Shown piece after piece: positions 28,388-38,283 of a stretch of DNA of 64,000 bases (positions are counted from its first letter, which is position 1; every line of letters starts with the position of its first letter). The DNA lies in contig JACKLO010000016.1 of the NCBI GenBank assembly GCA_024235915.1, forward strand, positions 91,759 to 155,758, written 5' to 3'. Position numbers and translations under genes: made by a program. This DNA is from Burkholderiaceae bacterium (GTDB lineage Bacteria; Pseudomonadota; Gammaproteobacteria; Burkholderiales; Burkholderiaceae_C). The notes beneath the pieces were generated by a model, which was not told the DNA's origin, made no database searches, and saw nothing but the letters and a program-made list of their open reading frames with translations.

Positions 28388-29263
28388 ATGCCGAGCCGCT
28401 TTCGACATGCTGCCATCGTCGGCAAGTACCAGGCGCGCGGCATCCGCCCGCTGCTGGAAGAGATTGCCCAGTTCCTGGTCGGCCAGGGGCTGGATGTGTC
28501 TTTCGAGCGCGAAACGGCTCAGGCCACGGGCGTCACCGATTACGACATCGTCGCCCCCGGTGCCCTCGGCGTGAGCTGCGATCTTGGCGTCGTGGTCGGC
28601 GGCGACGGCACCATGCTCGGCATCGCCCGCGAAGTGGCCCGCCATGGCCTGCCGCTGGTGGGCATCAACCAGGGCCGCCTGGGTTTCATCACCGACGTGC
28701 CGGCCAACCACTGGCGCGAGGCGCTCGGCCCGATGATCGCCGGCGACTACGAAGAAGAGCACCGCAGCATGCTTGAAGGCTCGGTGTGGCGCGACGGCGA
28801 ACGCATCTTCTCCGGCCTGTCGCTCAACGACGTCGTCGTCAGCCGCGGTGCCACGGCCGGCATGGTGGAGGTGCGCATCGACGTCGGCGACGACTTCGTG
28901 GCCAACATGCGTGCCGACGGTGTCATCGTCGCCACGCCCACCGGGTCCACGGCCTACGCGCTGTCGGCCGGCGGCCCCATCCTGCATCCGGCCATCGGTG
29001 GCTGGGTGGTGGTGCCGATCGCGTCGCACACGCTGTCCAACCGGCCCATCGTGCTGCCCGATGCCGGTGAGGTGCGCATCGGCATCGTTCAGGGCAAGGA
29101 CGTTTCCGCCAACTTCGACATGCACAACCTGGCCAGCCTGCTGCACGGTGACCAGATCCGCGTGCGCCGCTCGGCGCACAAGGTGCGCTTCCTGCACCCG
29201 CGGGGCTGGAGTTATTACGCCACGCTGCGGCGCAAGCTGCGCTGGTACGAGGGGGTGGTCTGA
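28388..29263 (+). CDS. nadK: NAD kinase
   Basis: 291 residues. The GGDGTML motif (about 80) of diacylglycerol-kinase-like NAD kinases is followed by INQGRLGFITD and TPTGSTAYALSAGGPI for NAD and ATP binding. It phosphorylates NAD to NADP in the cytoplasm. Start ATG 28388 is chosen; ATG 28379 would add three residues. The gene is followed by recN after 76 bases, and the promoter must lie in the short gap shared with hrcA. Confidence 0.96.
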   Translation: MPSRFRHAAIVGKYQARGIRPLLEEIAQFLVGQGLDVSFERETAQATGVTDYDIVAPGALGVSCDLGVVVGGDGTMLGIAREVARHGLPLVGINQGRLGFITDVPANHWREALGPMIAGDYEEEHRSMLEGSVWRDGERIFSGLSLNDVVVSRGATAGMVEVRIDVGDDFVANMRADGVIVATPTGSTAYALSAGGPILHPAIGGWVVVPIASHTLSNRPIVLPDAGEVRIGIVQGKDVSANFDMHNLASLLHGDQIRVRRSAHKVRFLHPRGWSYYATLRRKLRWYEGVV

Positions 29264-29339
29264 TGAGGTCCCATGCTCGCTTCAAGCGCAGCACGCAGGG
29301 CGCGCCTCGGCCCCTCCGAACAACCGCACGGGTCTGACG

Positions 29340-31016
29340 ATGCTCAAGCGGCTGGCGATCCGTGACGTGGTGCTGGTCACCGAGCTCGAGCTGGAGTTCG
29401 GTGCCGGGTTCACCGTGCTCACCGGCGAGACCGGTGCAGGCAAGTCCATCCTGATCGACGCACTGCAGTTCGCCCTTGGTGCGAGGGCCGATGCCGGCCT
29501 CGTCCGCGAAGGCGCAGCACGCGCTGAAGTCAGCGCCGAGTTCGACCGCCCGCCCGGCTTGCAGGCCTGGCTGGAGGATGCCGGCTTCGGTACCGACGAC
29601 GACACCCTGCTGCTGCGCCGCAGTGTCGACAACCAAGGCCGGAGCCGGGCCTGGATCAACGGCAGTGCGGCCACCGTAGCCCAGCTGCGCGAAGCCGCCG
29701 AAGTGCTGGTGGAGATCCACGGCCAGCATGCCTGGCAGAGCCTGACGAGGCCAGCCGCCGTGCGTGCGCTGCTCGATGCCGAGGCGGGGGTCGACGGTCG
29801 GGCACTTCGTGCCGCGTGGGATGACTGGCGCGCCCGCCGCACGGCGTTGGACGACGCCCGTGCACGCCGCGACGGTCTGGACCGCGAACGTGAGCGCCTG
29901 GCCTGGCAGATCGGGGAACTCGACGCGCTCGCCCCGGCCGAGGGTGAGTGGGCCGACCTGGAGGCAGAACACGAGCGCCTGGCCCACGGCCAGGCGCTGA
30001 TCGACGGCACGCACGCGGCCGTGCAGGCACTCTCTGAAGACGACTCCTCGGCCGACGGCCTGCTGCAACAGGCCATCGATGCGCTGGACGAGGTGGTGCG
30101 CCACGACACGCAGCTGGCCCCGGTGCTCGACGTGCTGCGGAGCGCGCAGGCGCAGGTGGACGACGCGGCCCACACCCTTTCCGCCTATCTGGGCCGCGCC
30201 GAGCCCGATCCGCAACGCCTGTCCGAGCTCGATGCTCGGCTGGCAGCCTGGCTGTCACTGGCGCGGCGCTACCGTCGTCAGCCCGATGAACTGCCGGCCC
30301 TGTTGGCCGGCTGGCAGGCCGAGTTGAAGGCCCTGGACGCCGCCAGCGACCTGGACGCGCTTGAGCGCGCCTGCGCCGTCGCCGAAACCGCCTGGCAGCG
30401 GGAAGCCAAGGCGGTGTCGGCACAGCGTCGGCGTGCGGCGCCGAAATTGGCCAGCGCGGTCACGGCGGCGATGCAGCAGCTGGGCATGGATGGCGGCCGC
30501 TTCGAGGTCGCCCTGGTGCCCGAGTCCACGCCGCAGGCGCACGGCCTGGAGACGGTGGAGTTGCGGGTGGCCGGGCATGCCGGCAGCACGCCACGCGCCC
30601 TGGCCAAGGTGGCCTCCGGCGGCGAACTCTCTCGTCTGGCCTTGGCCATTGCCGTGACCACGGCAGCGCAGCAGGTGCAGGCCGGAACACCAGCCCCGGC
30701 GCTGATCTTCGACGAGATCGATGCCGGCGTCGGCGGCAGCGTGGCCGACAGCGTGGGCCGGCTGATGAAGCAGCTGGGCGCCCATGTGCAGGTCTTTGCC
30801 GTCACCCACCTGGCGCAGGTGGCCGCCTGTGCCGATGGCCACTTCGTGGTCAGCAAGGCGCTGCAGGGCGAGCATGCCGTCAGCGCCGTTCAGCCGGTGA
30901 CGGGTGAAGCCCGGGTCAGCGAGATCGCCCGCATGCTCGGTGGCGAACGTCTGGCGCCGGCCACCAGCCGGGCCCATGCGGAGGCCATGCTCGGCCAGGG
31001 CGGACGCGGCCGATGA
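29340..31016 (+). CDS. recN: DNA repair protein RecN
   Basis: 558 residues, an SMC-like ATPase. Walker A is TGETGAGKSILIDAL near 28-42. Two coiled-coil arms rich in Arg, Ala and Glu fill the middle. The C-terminal signature is VASGGELSRLALAI, with Walker B ALIFDEIDAGVGG and an AVTHLAQVAA switch. It acts early in double-strand-break repair. The long upstream open frame is a shadow inside nadK; ATG 29340 begins the family N-terminus MLKRLAIRDVVLV. The stop overlaps the rapZ start. Confidence 0.96.
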   Translation: MLKRLAIRDVVLVTELELEFGAGFTVLTGETGAGKSILIDALQFALGARADAGLVREGAARAEVSAEFDRPPGLQAWLEDAGFGTDDDTLLLRRSVDNQGRSRAWINGSAATVAQLREAAEVLVEIHGQHAWQSLTRPAAVRALLDAEAGVDGRALRAAWDDWRARRTALDDARARRDGLDRERERLAWQIGELDALAPAEGEWADLEAEHERLAHGQALIDGTHAAVQALSEDDSSADGLLQQAIDALDEVVRHDTQLAPVLDVLRSAQAQVDDAAHTLSAYLGRAEPDPQRLSELDARLAAWLSLARRYRRQPDELPALLAGWQAELKALDAASDLDALERACAVAETAWQREAKAVSAQRRRAAPKLASAVTAAMQQLGMDGGRFEVALVPESTPQAHGLETVELRVAGHAGSTPRALAKVASGGELSRLALAIAVTTAAQQVQAGTPAPALIFDEIDAGVGGSVADSVGRLMKQLGAHVQVFAVTHLAQVAACADGHFVVSKALQGEHAVSAVQPVTGEARVSEIARMLGGERLAPATSRAHAEAMLGQGGRGR

Positions 31017-31918
31017 ACGGCCCGGCGGAGCCGAATGGCGCGGCTGGCAGCACCGAGGTCGTGCTGGTCACCGGCATGTCCGGCTCCGGCAAGTCGGTGG
31101 CGCTGCATGCGCTGGAGGATGCCGGCTACTTCTGCTGCGACAACCTGCCGCCGGAGCTGTTGCGCGATTTCATCCGCCTGGAACGCGAGCGCTTCACCTC
31201 GCGCCTGGCGGTGGCGGTGGACGTGCGCACGGCCGGTTCGCTGCCGCAGCTGCTGCCCCTGGTGCGGCAACTGCGCGACGAAGGCCAGCAGGTGCGCGTG
31301 CTGTTCCTGGACGCCAGCCCGGAAACGCTGCTGCGCCGCTTCTCCGAGACACGACGCCCGCACCCGCTGACTGCAGTGGAGGGCGAGTTGTCCCGTGCGC
31401 TGATCGAGGCCCTGGAGATGGAGCGCCAGCTGTTGTCCAGCGTGCGCGAGATCGCCACTGTGGTCGACACCAGCCAGTTGCGCCCGGCGCAACTGCGCAC
31501 CTGGGTGCGCGACCTGGTGGGTGTGCCGCCGGCCCACCTGACCCTGGTGTTCGAAAGTTTCGCGTTCAAGCACGGCGTGCCGCTGGACGCCGACCTTCTG
31601 TTCGACGTCCGCGTGCTCCCCAATCCGTTCTACATCCGCGAACTGCGCCCGCTGACCGGGCGCGATGAGCCGGTCGCCCAGTACCTCCGGGCACAGCCCG
31701 AGGTGGCAACGATGATCGGCCAGATCGAGGCCTTCGTACGCCATTGGCTGCCAGCGCTGCGCGCCGACCAGCGCGCCTACCTGACGGTGTGCGTGGGCTG
31801 CACTGGTGGTCAGCACCGGTCGGTCTTCATCACCGAGACGCTGGCGTCACGCTTCCGCCGCGAGGTGACCACGCTTGTGCGCCACCGAGAACTGGACGCC
31901 AAGGCCAATGGCCACTGA
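31013..31918 (+). CDS. rapZ: RNase adapter protein RapZ
   Basis: 301 residues. The N-terminal P-loop is GMSGSGKSVALHALEDAG, and the C-terminal domain carries CVGCTGGQHRSVFI, the ligand-binding region. In enterobacteria RapZ guides RNase E to GlmZ and thereby tunes GlmS; whether the RNA partner exists here is unknown. The ATG overlaps the recN stop by four bases, and the gene end overlaps the next one by 11 bases, so recN-rapZ and the Lon-N gene form a compact operon. Confidence 0.95.
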   Translation: MNGPAEPNGAAGSTEVVLVTGMSGSGKSVALHALEDAGYFCCDNLPPELLRDFIRLERERFTSRLAVAVDVRTAGSLPQLLPLVRQLRDEGQQVRVLFLDASPETLLRRFSETRRPHPLTAVEGELSRALIEALEMERQLLSSVREIATVVDTSQLRPAQLRTWVRDLVGVPPAHLTLVFESFAFKHGVPLDADLLFDVRVLPNPFYIRELRPLTGRDEPVAQYLRAQPEVATMIGQIEAFVRHWLPALRADQRAYLTVCVGCTGGQHRSVFITETLASRFRREVTTLVRHRELDAKANGH

Positions 31919-32522
31919 AGCCAGCACGCCCCTGCCGTTGTTCCCGCTGCAGACGGTGCTCTTTCCCGGCGGGCAGCTGGGACTGAAAGTCTTCGAAGCC
32001 CGCTATGTCGACCTCGTCACGCGCTGCCTGCGCGAGCGTTCGGCCTTCGGGGTGATCTGCCTGCGCCAGGGTGCCGAGGCCGGCCATGGCCCCGTGGCAC
32101 TGGAGCCCGTGGGCACGCTGGCCCACATCGACGACGTCGACAGCGAGCAGGCTGGCATCCTGCGCGTGCGTTGCCACGGCGGCGAGCGCTTCACGCTGGA
32201 CGGAGACCCGGTGCAGCAGGCGGATGGCCTGTGGGTCGCTCCGGTGCTGGCCGTGGACGATGACCCGGCCGAGGTGCCGGAGCCCGCCATGCTGGGCACG
32301 GTGCAGGCGCTGGCACAGGCCATTGCCAACCTGCGCACCCAGGGGCAATTGCCCTTTCTGGAACCGTTCCGGCTCGACGATGCCGGCTGGGTGGCCAACC
32401 GCTGGTGCGAGATCCTGCCCATCTCGCTGGCCGCCAAGCAGAAGCTCATGGCCCTGGAATCGCCGGGGCTGCGGCTGAAGATCGTCGACGAGTATCTTCG
32501 CAGCAAACGGGTCGTCAGCTGA
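31908..32522 (+). CDS. Lon N-terminal (LON substrate-binding) domain protein
   Basis: 204 residues comprising only the N-terminal domain of Lon protease: LPLFPLQTVLFPGGQLGLKVFEARYVDLV at the start, then FGVICLRQGAE and GTLAHIDDVD. There is no AAA or protease part, as is usual for this stand-alone family, whose role is unclear. ATG 31908 lies inside the end of rapZ. An in-frame start 11 codons earlier would lengthen the overlap without adding conserved residues. It is convergent with mutY, with stop codons overlapping within eight bases. Confidence 0.9.
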   Translation: MATEASTPLPLFPLQTVLFPGGQLGLKVFEARYVDLVTRCLRERSAFGVICLRQGAEAGHGPVALEPVGTLAHIDDVDSEQAGILRVRCHGGERFTLDGDPVQQADGLWVAPVLAVDDDPAEVPEPAMLGTVQALAQAIANLRTQGQLPFLEPFRLDDAGWVANRWCEILPISLAAKQKLMALESPGLRLKIVDEYLRSKRVVS

Positions 32523-33561
32523 GCAGCTTGCGCACCGGCGCTGGCAGGCCCAGCGCCAATGCCTCGGCACCGTGAAACCATCGGCCCTCCAACCCGGCTG
32601 GCGCGGGCGCACCTTCGGGCAAGCAGACCTGCACGGGCGTCAACGTCCAGTCGGCGTGCGTGAGCACATGCACGAAGGCCTCGCCGACCTGCGCCCGGGC
32701 ACCCGCGGCCGCCGCCCAGTCGACCCAGGTCGATGGCTCATCGGCTTGCGGCAACGTCCACAGGCCGGCCCAGACACCCTTGGCCGGGCGTTGCACCAGC
32801 CACACACGCTCGCCCTGTGTCAGGTGCAGCAGCGCGTGACACCACGCGCGTCGACGAAGCTTGCGCGTCTTCACCGGGTAGGCCTGCGGCCTGCCCTGCG
32901 CTCGCGCCACGCAGGCTTGGGCCAGCGGACAGGCCTCGCATCGCGGTTGGCGCGTGACGCAGACGGTGGCACCCAGGTCCATCAGGCCCTGGGTGTAGGC
33001 CTCGATGCCGGATGCCGGCAGCAGCGATTCGGCGAGCGACCACAGGCGCTTTTCATGGCGTGACTCGGCCAGGTCACCGGCGAAGCCCAGCACCCGGGTG
33101 AGCACACGTTTGACGTTGCCATCGAGGATGGCCACCCGCTCGCCATGGCAGAAGGCGGCGATCGCGGCCGCGGTGCTGCGTCCGATCCCGGGCAGTGTGG
33201 CCAGGCCGGCAGCGGTGGCGGGAAAGGCTCCGCCGTGCAGCGCCATCACCTGCTGCGCGCAGCGGTGCAGGTTGCGCGCACGGCTGTAGTAGCCCAGGCC
33301 GCTCCAGAGGGCCAGCACGTCGTCCAGGCACGCGGCGGCCAGGGCCTGCACGTCCGGGAAGCGCGCCAGGAACCGATCGTAGTAGTCCAGCACCGTCGCC
33401 ACCTGCGTCTGCTGCAGCATGATTTCCGACAGCCAGACCCGGTAGGGATCGCGCGTGCGCTGCCAGGGCAACGTGTGGCGGCCGTGCTTCGCCTGCCAGT
33501 GGACGACGCATTCCGCCAGGCCGACGTGCGCCACGTCGGCCGCGCCTGTCGCGCTGCTCAC
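32515..33561 (-). CDS. mutY: Adenine DNA glycosylase MutY
   Basis: 348 residues. The catalytic glutamate lies in SEIMLQQTQV (about 46). The helix-hairpin-helix is ATLPGIGRSTAAAIAAF with the downstream aspartate in ILDGNVKRVL. The iron-sulfur cluster cysteines are spaced C-x6-C-x2-C-x5-C in the CVTRQPRCEACPLAQAC region. The C-terminal part is a NUDIX-like 8-oxoG recognition domain. MutY removes adenine opposite 8-oxoguanine. Its ATG overlaps the stop of the GTPase gene, which in turn follows mutM, so the GO-repair genes flank the GTPase. Confidence 0.96.
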   Translation of the reverse strand: MSSATGAADVAHVGLAECVVHWQAKHGRHTLPWQRTRDPYRVWLSEIMLQQTQVATVLDYYDRFLARFPDVQALAAACLDDVLALWSGLGYYSRARNLHRCAQQVMALHGGAFPATAAGLATLPGIGRSTAAAIAAFCHGERVAILDGNVKRVLTRVLGFAGDLAESRHEKRLWSLAESLLPASGIEAYTQGLMDLGATVCVTRQPRCEACPLAQACVARAQGRPQAYPVKTRKLRRRAWCHALLHLTQGERVWLVQRPAKGVWAGLWTLPQADEPSTWVDWAAAAGARAQVGEAFVHVLTHADWTLTPVQVCLPEGAPAPAGLEGRWFHGAEALALGLPAPVRKLLS

Positions 33562-35498
33562 GCTGCGTCGGCCGGGGCCAGCAAGCCGAGGGCGACGGAG
33601 ACGGTCTCCGAGGACAGACGATCCAGGCGTTGCTGCAGGTCGCGCAGGTGTTCGTCCTGGGCTTCCACCTCGCCGATGCGCTGCTCCAGTTCACCGGCGG
33701 CGGACTGGATGCGCTCCAGCGCTTCGCGTCGGCGTTGGAAGGCTTTGCGGCGCTCTCGGAGCTGCTGTTCCACCTGCACGCCAGCCGACTTGCTCCACAT
33801 CTCGATATCGCCGGCGGCGTTCTCGAACACCACCCGCAGTTTGGACAGCAACATGCGCCGGAACTGTTCGACGAAACCCGGCACGGCCAGGCGCCAGGCC
33901 TGCGAGAAGCCGACGTAACGGCCGTAGTTCTGCGCGATCAGGTCCAGCTCGGCGCGATAACGGCCCAGGTCGGGCGCGATGCCCACGGTGAACGCAAAGC
34001 CGAATTCGCCGTTGAGCTGACTGAAGCTGCCGTCGAGCATGCGCTGCATCTCACCGGCCTTGGCCTGCGCCGTGTCCAGCGCCGAACGCAGACGCTGGAA
34101 CAGCAGCTCGAAGGGCTTGCGCGTGCCGAAGGCGAAGCCGGCGGCGCCCGCGGCAGCCTGCATGGCGCTGACCTCGGTGCGCAACTGTTCACTGGACAGC
34201 CCGGCCAGGGCTTCGCGCTGCAGGCGCGTCTGCACCACACGCATGGCCTGCAGACGGGCGGTGCAGCGTTCGAACTCTTCCGCCTCGGCATCGACGCGAT
34301 CGAGCATCAGCCGCACCTTGGCACCGCTCTTGCCCCGCAGGCCGCGCAGCTCAAGCATTTGCTCGGCGTTCTGGCGTCGACGGTCGCCAAGCCGGCGGGC
34401 GGCTGTCTCCCGCATCTGGCGGACGGTCTCCACCGTGGCCTGCGCCAGCAGTTCGGACTGGCGCGGCAGCAACTCCGCCGCCAGCGCGGCTTCCAGTTCC
34501 GGCAGGCGGCTGCGCTGCAGCGCGGCGTCGTCCCGCCCCACGCGCGCCGCCAGAGCTTCGCGCGCCGACAGCGGAAACACACGCGCCGGGTCCAGACCCA
34601 GGGTCTCGGCAGTCTGCCGGCGCTGGCGGTCGATCTGGGCCTTGACGTCGTCGGCCGGCAACAGCGGGTCGGCCAGGGCATCGATCTTGTTGAGCACGAC
34701 GAAACGTTCCAGCGCTGCACCGCCGAGGTGTTCGCGCCAGACCGACAGGTCGGACTTGGTGACCCCGGCATCGGCCGCCAGGATGAAGACGGTGGCATGT
34801 GCCGCCGGCAGCAAGGAGAGCGTCAGCTCGGGCTCCGCACCGATGGCGTTGAGCCCCGGGGTGTCGATGACGACCAGGCCACGCTGCAGCAGCGGGTGCG
34901 GGTAGTTGATCAGCGCGTGCCGCCAGGCCGGGATCTCGACCAATCCCTCGGCGTCCTGTGGCGGGTTGTCGGCGGCCTGGTCCGGGTGCCAGAACCCCAG
35001 CCGTTGCGCCATCTCGACCGGTACACGCTGCGTCCGCGTGACGGCCGCCAGCGCCTGGGCCAGGGCCTCGGGATGCGCGGGGTCCAGCGGCGTGCGCTGC
35101 CAGGGTTCGTCGCGGCCACGAAGTTCGGTCAGCGAGAGGCCGCCGAGCCGGGTTTCGATGGGCAGCATCGACAGCGTCGGCGGTTCGTCCGGATCGTGGA
35201 ACAGTTCGACCGGGCACATCGTCGTGCGCCCCGGCGTGGCCGGCAGCACGCGTCGGCCAGTGTCGGCAAAGAAGATCGCGTTGATGAGCTCGGACTTGCC
35301 TCGCGAGAACTCGGCCACGAAGGCCAGCAGCAAGCGGTCCGACATCAGGCGTTGCCGCAGGGCTTCCAGCCGCGTCTCGTCTCCCGCTTCGGCGAGCTCA
35401 TGGTCGACCAGGAATCGCGCGCAGGCGGAAACGTGGCGGTCGAGCGACGAGCGCCAGGCGGCCTGGGCGTCCAGGCGGGTGACAAGCGGGCTTTGCAT
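33558..35498 (-). CDS. Dynamin-like large GTPase
   Basis: 646 residues. GTPase motifs: G1 AEFSRGKSEL at about 62-71, G2 threonines in PGRTTMCPVE, G3 VIDTPGLNAIG at 211-220 and G4 VVLNKIDAL at 268-275. A long helical stalk with coiled coils follows, ending in ERRKAFQRRREALERIQSAAGELEQRI. This is the bacterial dynamin-like protein layout without obvious transmembrane helices. Bacterial dynamins remodel or protect membranes. The start ATG 35498 is preferred over upstream codons. The gene's stop overlaps the mutY start. Confidence 0.9.
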   Translation of the reverse strand: MQSPLVTRLDAQAAWRSSLDRHVSACARFLVDHELAEAGDETRLEALRQRLMSDRLLLAFVAEFSRGKSELINAIFFADTGRRVLPATPGRTTMCPVELFHDPDEPPTLSMLPIETRLGGLSLTELRGRDEPWQRTPLDPAHPEALAQALAAVTRTQRVPVEMAQRLGFWHPDQAADNPPQDAEGLVEIPAWRHALINYPHPLLQRGLVVIDTPGLNAIGAEPELTLSLLPAAHATVFILAADAGVTKSDLSVWREHLGGAALERFVVLNKIDALADPLLPADDVKAQIDRQRRQTAETLGLDPARVFPLSAREALAARVGRDDAALQRSRLPELEAALAAELLPRQSELLAQATVETVRQMRETAARRLGDRRRQNAEQMLELRGLRGKSGAKVRLMLDRVDAEAEEFERCTARLQAMRVVQTRLQREALAGLSSEQLRTEVSAMQAAAGAAGFAFGTRKPFELLFQRLRSALDTAQAKAGEMQRMLDGSFSQLNGEFGFAFTVGIAPDLGRYRAELDLIAQNYGRYVGFSQAWRLAVPGFVEQFRRMLLSKLRVVFENAAGDIEMWSKSAGVQVEQQLRERRKAFQRRREALERIQSAAGELEQRIGEVEAQDEHLRDLQQRLDRLSSETVSVALGLLAPADAA

Positions 35499-35617
35499 GG
35501 GCGTCGGGCCATGGTAGCGCAGCGTCGAGCGGCCACCCAGGGGCGAAACACTTGCTGACAGCACGGATGCGTCGTATGCGCAGGCCATCACGGACGACCC
35601 GGGCAGATGCGGTGGAG

Positions 35618-36457
35618 TCAGCGACGTTGGCAGCCCGGACACCAATAGGTGGCGCGCTGGGCCTGCACGCTGCGGCGTACCGTCTGGCCGCAGCGCAGAC
35701 AGGGCTGGCCCGCGCGGCCATAGACCGCCGCATGGTCCTGGTAGGCGCCATCCATGCCGTGAGCGTCGTGGAAGTCGCGCAGCGTGCTGCCACCCAGGTC
35801 CAGCGCCCGCGACAGCGTGGCCCGCACCGCGGCCAGCAACCGCGCGGCCCGTGGCCGGCTGAGCCGATCGGCCCGCAAACCCGGGTGGATGCCGGCCGCG
35901 AACAAGGCCTCACACGCATAGATGTTGCCAGCGCCGACGACGATGTCGCCCGCCATCAGCACGGGCTTGATGGGCGCGCGGCGCCGTTTCAGCGCCGCGT
36001 GCAGGAACTCCGGCGTGAGCGCCTCGTCGAAGGGCTCATGCCCCAGGGTCGACAACAGCTTGCGCGCCGGATCGGTGTCCATCCCGGCCGACCAGACCAC
36101 GGCACCGAAGCGGCGCGGGTCGGTCAGGCGCAGCACGCCCTGCGAGGTGGTGAGTTCAAAGTGGTCATGACGGCCGACCGGCGCCACGTCGCCCTGCAGC
36201 AGCGCCAGCGATCCGGACATGCCCAGGTGCAGCAGCAGCCCTCCGCCAGACGCACCGGCAGGGGTCGACAAGGGCATCCAGAGGTATTTGCCGCGCCGGG
36301 CGATGGCGCCGACGGTGTGCCCGATGACGTGCACGGCCGGGTCGCAGCCCAGCGGCCTGCGCAGTGGTTTGCCGAGTCGGACAGCGTGAATTCTGGCGCC
36401 CAGCAACGGCCCGGCGAGGCTGCGGCGCGTGACCTCGACTTCGGGGAGTTCCGGCAT
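35618..36457 (-). CDS. mutM: Formamidopyrimidine-DNA glycosylase (MutM/Fpg)
   Basis: 279 residues. The N-terminus MPELPEVEVTRRSL provides catalytic Pro1 (after Met removal) and Glu2. The beta-clamp lysine is in ARRGKYLW, and the helix-two-turn-helix contains VVGAGNIYACEALF. The C-terminal zinc finger is CLRCG-x14-WCPGC. It excises 8-oxoguanine and formamidopyrimidines. It is divergent from the TPR protein gene, whose start lies only 44 bases away. Confidence 0.97.
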   Translation of the reverse strand: MPELPEVEVTRRSLAGPLLGARIHAVRLGKPLRRPLGCDPAVHVIGHTVGAIARRGKYLWMPLSTPAGASGGGLLLHLGMSGSLALLQGDVAPVGRHDHFELTTSQGVLRLTDPRRFGAVVWSAGMDTDPARKLLSTLGHEPFDEALTPEFLHAALKRRRAPIKPVLMAGDIVVGAGNIYACEALFAAGIHPGLRADRLSRPRAARLLAAVRATLSRALDLGGSTLRDFHDAHGMDGAYQDHAAVYGRAGQPCLRCGQTVRRSVQAQRATYWCPGCQRR

Positions 36458-36501
36458 GCAGGCATTATGTGAGAATGAATTTCAATCGACGTGGAGTGGC
36501 C

Positions 36502-38283
36502 ATGCCTGAGGTTTCGCGCGGCCGCCAGCGGCTCGCTGCACTCGCCCTGAGCCTTGTCTGCAGCACGGCCTGGGCCGAAGTGCCGGCTCCGCGCAGCGCG
36601 CTCGATGCGCCGCTGTTCTACCAGCTGCTGCTCGGCGAGATGGAGTTGCGCAACAGCCAGCCGGGCCAGGCCTTCCAGCTCTACCTGGACGCAGCACGGC
36701 GCACCCGCGACGGCCAGTTGTTCCGGCGCGCGATGGACATTGCACTGCAGGCTCGGGCCGGGCGCGAGGCGCTGGACGCCACCCGCGCCTGGGCCGAAGC
36801 GATGCCGGACTCCACCGAGCCCGTGCGCCTGGAACTGCAGATCCTGACGGCACTCAACCAGCTCGACGCGGCCGGCGAACCGCTGGCGGCCCTGCTGACA
36901 AAGACCCCTGCCGCCGAGCGCGGCAACCTCATCGCCGCGCTGCCACGCTTCTTCGAGCGCGCCACCGACAAGCGACGCACGGCGGAGTTGCTGGACACCG
37001 CTCTGGCCGCCCACGCCGGCAGCGCCGATACCCGCACGCCGGCACTGGTGGCCCGTGGCCGCGCCTGGCTGGCCGCCGGTGACCCCGACCGCGCGCTGGA
37101 CCTGGCCCGCGATAGTGCCGCCGACGATCCGGCCGCCCCTGGTCCGGCCCTGCTGGCCATGGAGTTGCGCACGCAGCGGCCAGAGGCGGAGGCGATCGTC
37201 ACCGCGCACCTGGCCCGGCCCGATGCCGAGCCCGCGATGCGCCTGGCCTGGGCCCGCGTGCTGACGGCGGCGCAGCGCTATCCGGACGCCATCGCTCAGC
37301 TCGAAGCGGCCACCCGGCAGCAGCCCGACCAGGCCCAGCCGTGGCTGATGCTGGGGGCCCTGCAGCTGGAACTGCGGCATGCCGACGCCGCCGAGCTGGC
37401 CTTGAAACGCTATGTGGCCCTGGTCCAGCCCGATCTCCCCGCCAGCCCGCCTTCAGGCACCGCCGAATCGGACGGCAAGCCAGGCGAGACCGCCGACACG
37501 GACACCCCACCCGACCAGGGTCTGGTGCAGGCCTGGCTGATGCTCGCCCAGGCGGCCGAACAACGTGCTGATTTCCCCGGCGCCGAAGCCTGGCTGGCGC
37601 GCATTGACGATCCGCAGCGCGCGTTGGAGGTGCAGGCCCGCCGCGCCTCGCTGATGGCGCGCCAGGGCAACGTCGACGGCGCCGTGGCGTCGCTGCGCCA
37701 GGTGCCCGAGCGTTCGCCGGCCGACGCCCGCGCCAAGCTGGTCGCCGAGGCGCAGCTGCTGCGCGACGTGAAGCGTTGGCAGCCGGCCTACGATGTCTTC
37801 GCACGCGCTGTCGAACGCTTCCCCGAAGATGTGGACCTGCTGTACGAGCAAGCCATGGTGGCCGAGAAGCTGGACCGCCTGCCCGACATGGAGCGCCTGC
37901 TGAGGCGGGTGATCGAACTGCAGCCGGAACATGGCCATGCCCACAATGCACTGGGTTATTCGCTGGCCGACCGCGGTGAACGCCTGGACGAAGCCCGCAC
38001 GCTGATCCGCAAGGCGCTGGACCTGATGCCCGGCGACCCGTTCATCACCGACAGCCTGGGCTGGGTCGAATACCGGCTGGGCAACCTCGACGAAGCCGAA
38101 CGCCTGTTGAGTCAGGCCTGGGCATCGCGCCCCGACACCGAGATCGGCGCCCACCTGGGCGAGGTGCTCTGGGCCCGGGGCCGACAGGACGAAGCACGCC
38201 GGATCTGGCGCCAGGCGCAGTCGCGCGACCAGGCCAACGAGGTGCTGCGCGAAACGTTGGCACGGCTGCAGGTCGGCCTGTGA
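36502..38283 (+). CDS. Secreted tetratricopeptide-repeat protein
   Basis: 593 residues. The signal peptide is MPEVSRGRQRLAALALSLV... ending STAWA, and many TPR-type helical pairs follow. The clearest are at the C-terminus (EHGHAHNALGYSLADRGERLDEARTLI in two parts, and DPFITDSLGWVEYRLGNLDEAERLL), which match the TPR proteins commonly encoded before lolB in betaproteobacteria. ATG 36502 has GTGGAG five bases upstream; ATG 36475 is possible but would bury the signal peptide. The stop overlaps the lolB GTG start. Function unknown; probably a periplasmic scaffold. Confidence 0.88.
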   Translation: MPEVSRGRQRLAALALSLVCSTAWAEVPAPRSALDAPLFYQLLLGEMELRNSQPGQAFQLYLDAARRTRDGQLFRRAMDIALQARAGREALDATRAWAEAMPDSTEPVRLELQILTALNQLDAAGEPLAALLTKTPAAERGNLIAALPRFFERATDKRRTAELLDTALAAHAGSADTRTPALVARGRAWLAAGDPDRALDLARDSAADDPAAPGPALLAMELRTQRPEAEAIVTAHLARPDAEPAMRLAWARVLTAAQRYPDAIAQLEAATRQQPDQAQPWLMLGALQLELRHADAAELALKRYVALVQPDLPASPPSGTAESDGKPGETADTDTPPDQGLVQAWLMLAQAAEQRADFPGAEAWLARIDDPQRALEVQARRASLMARQGNVDGAVASLRQVPERSPADARAKLVAEAQLLRDVKRWQPAYDVFARAVERFPEDVDLLYEQAMVAEKLDRLPDMERLLRRVIELQPEHGHAHNALGYSLADRGERLDEARTLIRKALDLMPGDPFITDSLGWVEYRLGNLDEAERLLSQAWASRPDTEIGAHLGEVLWARGRQDEARRIWRQAQSRDQANEVLRETLARLQVGL

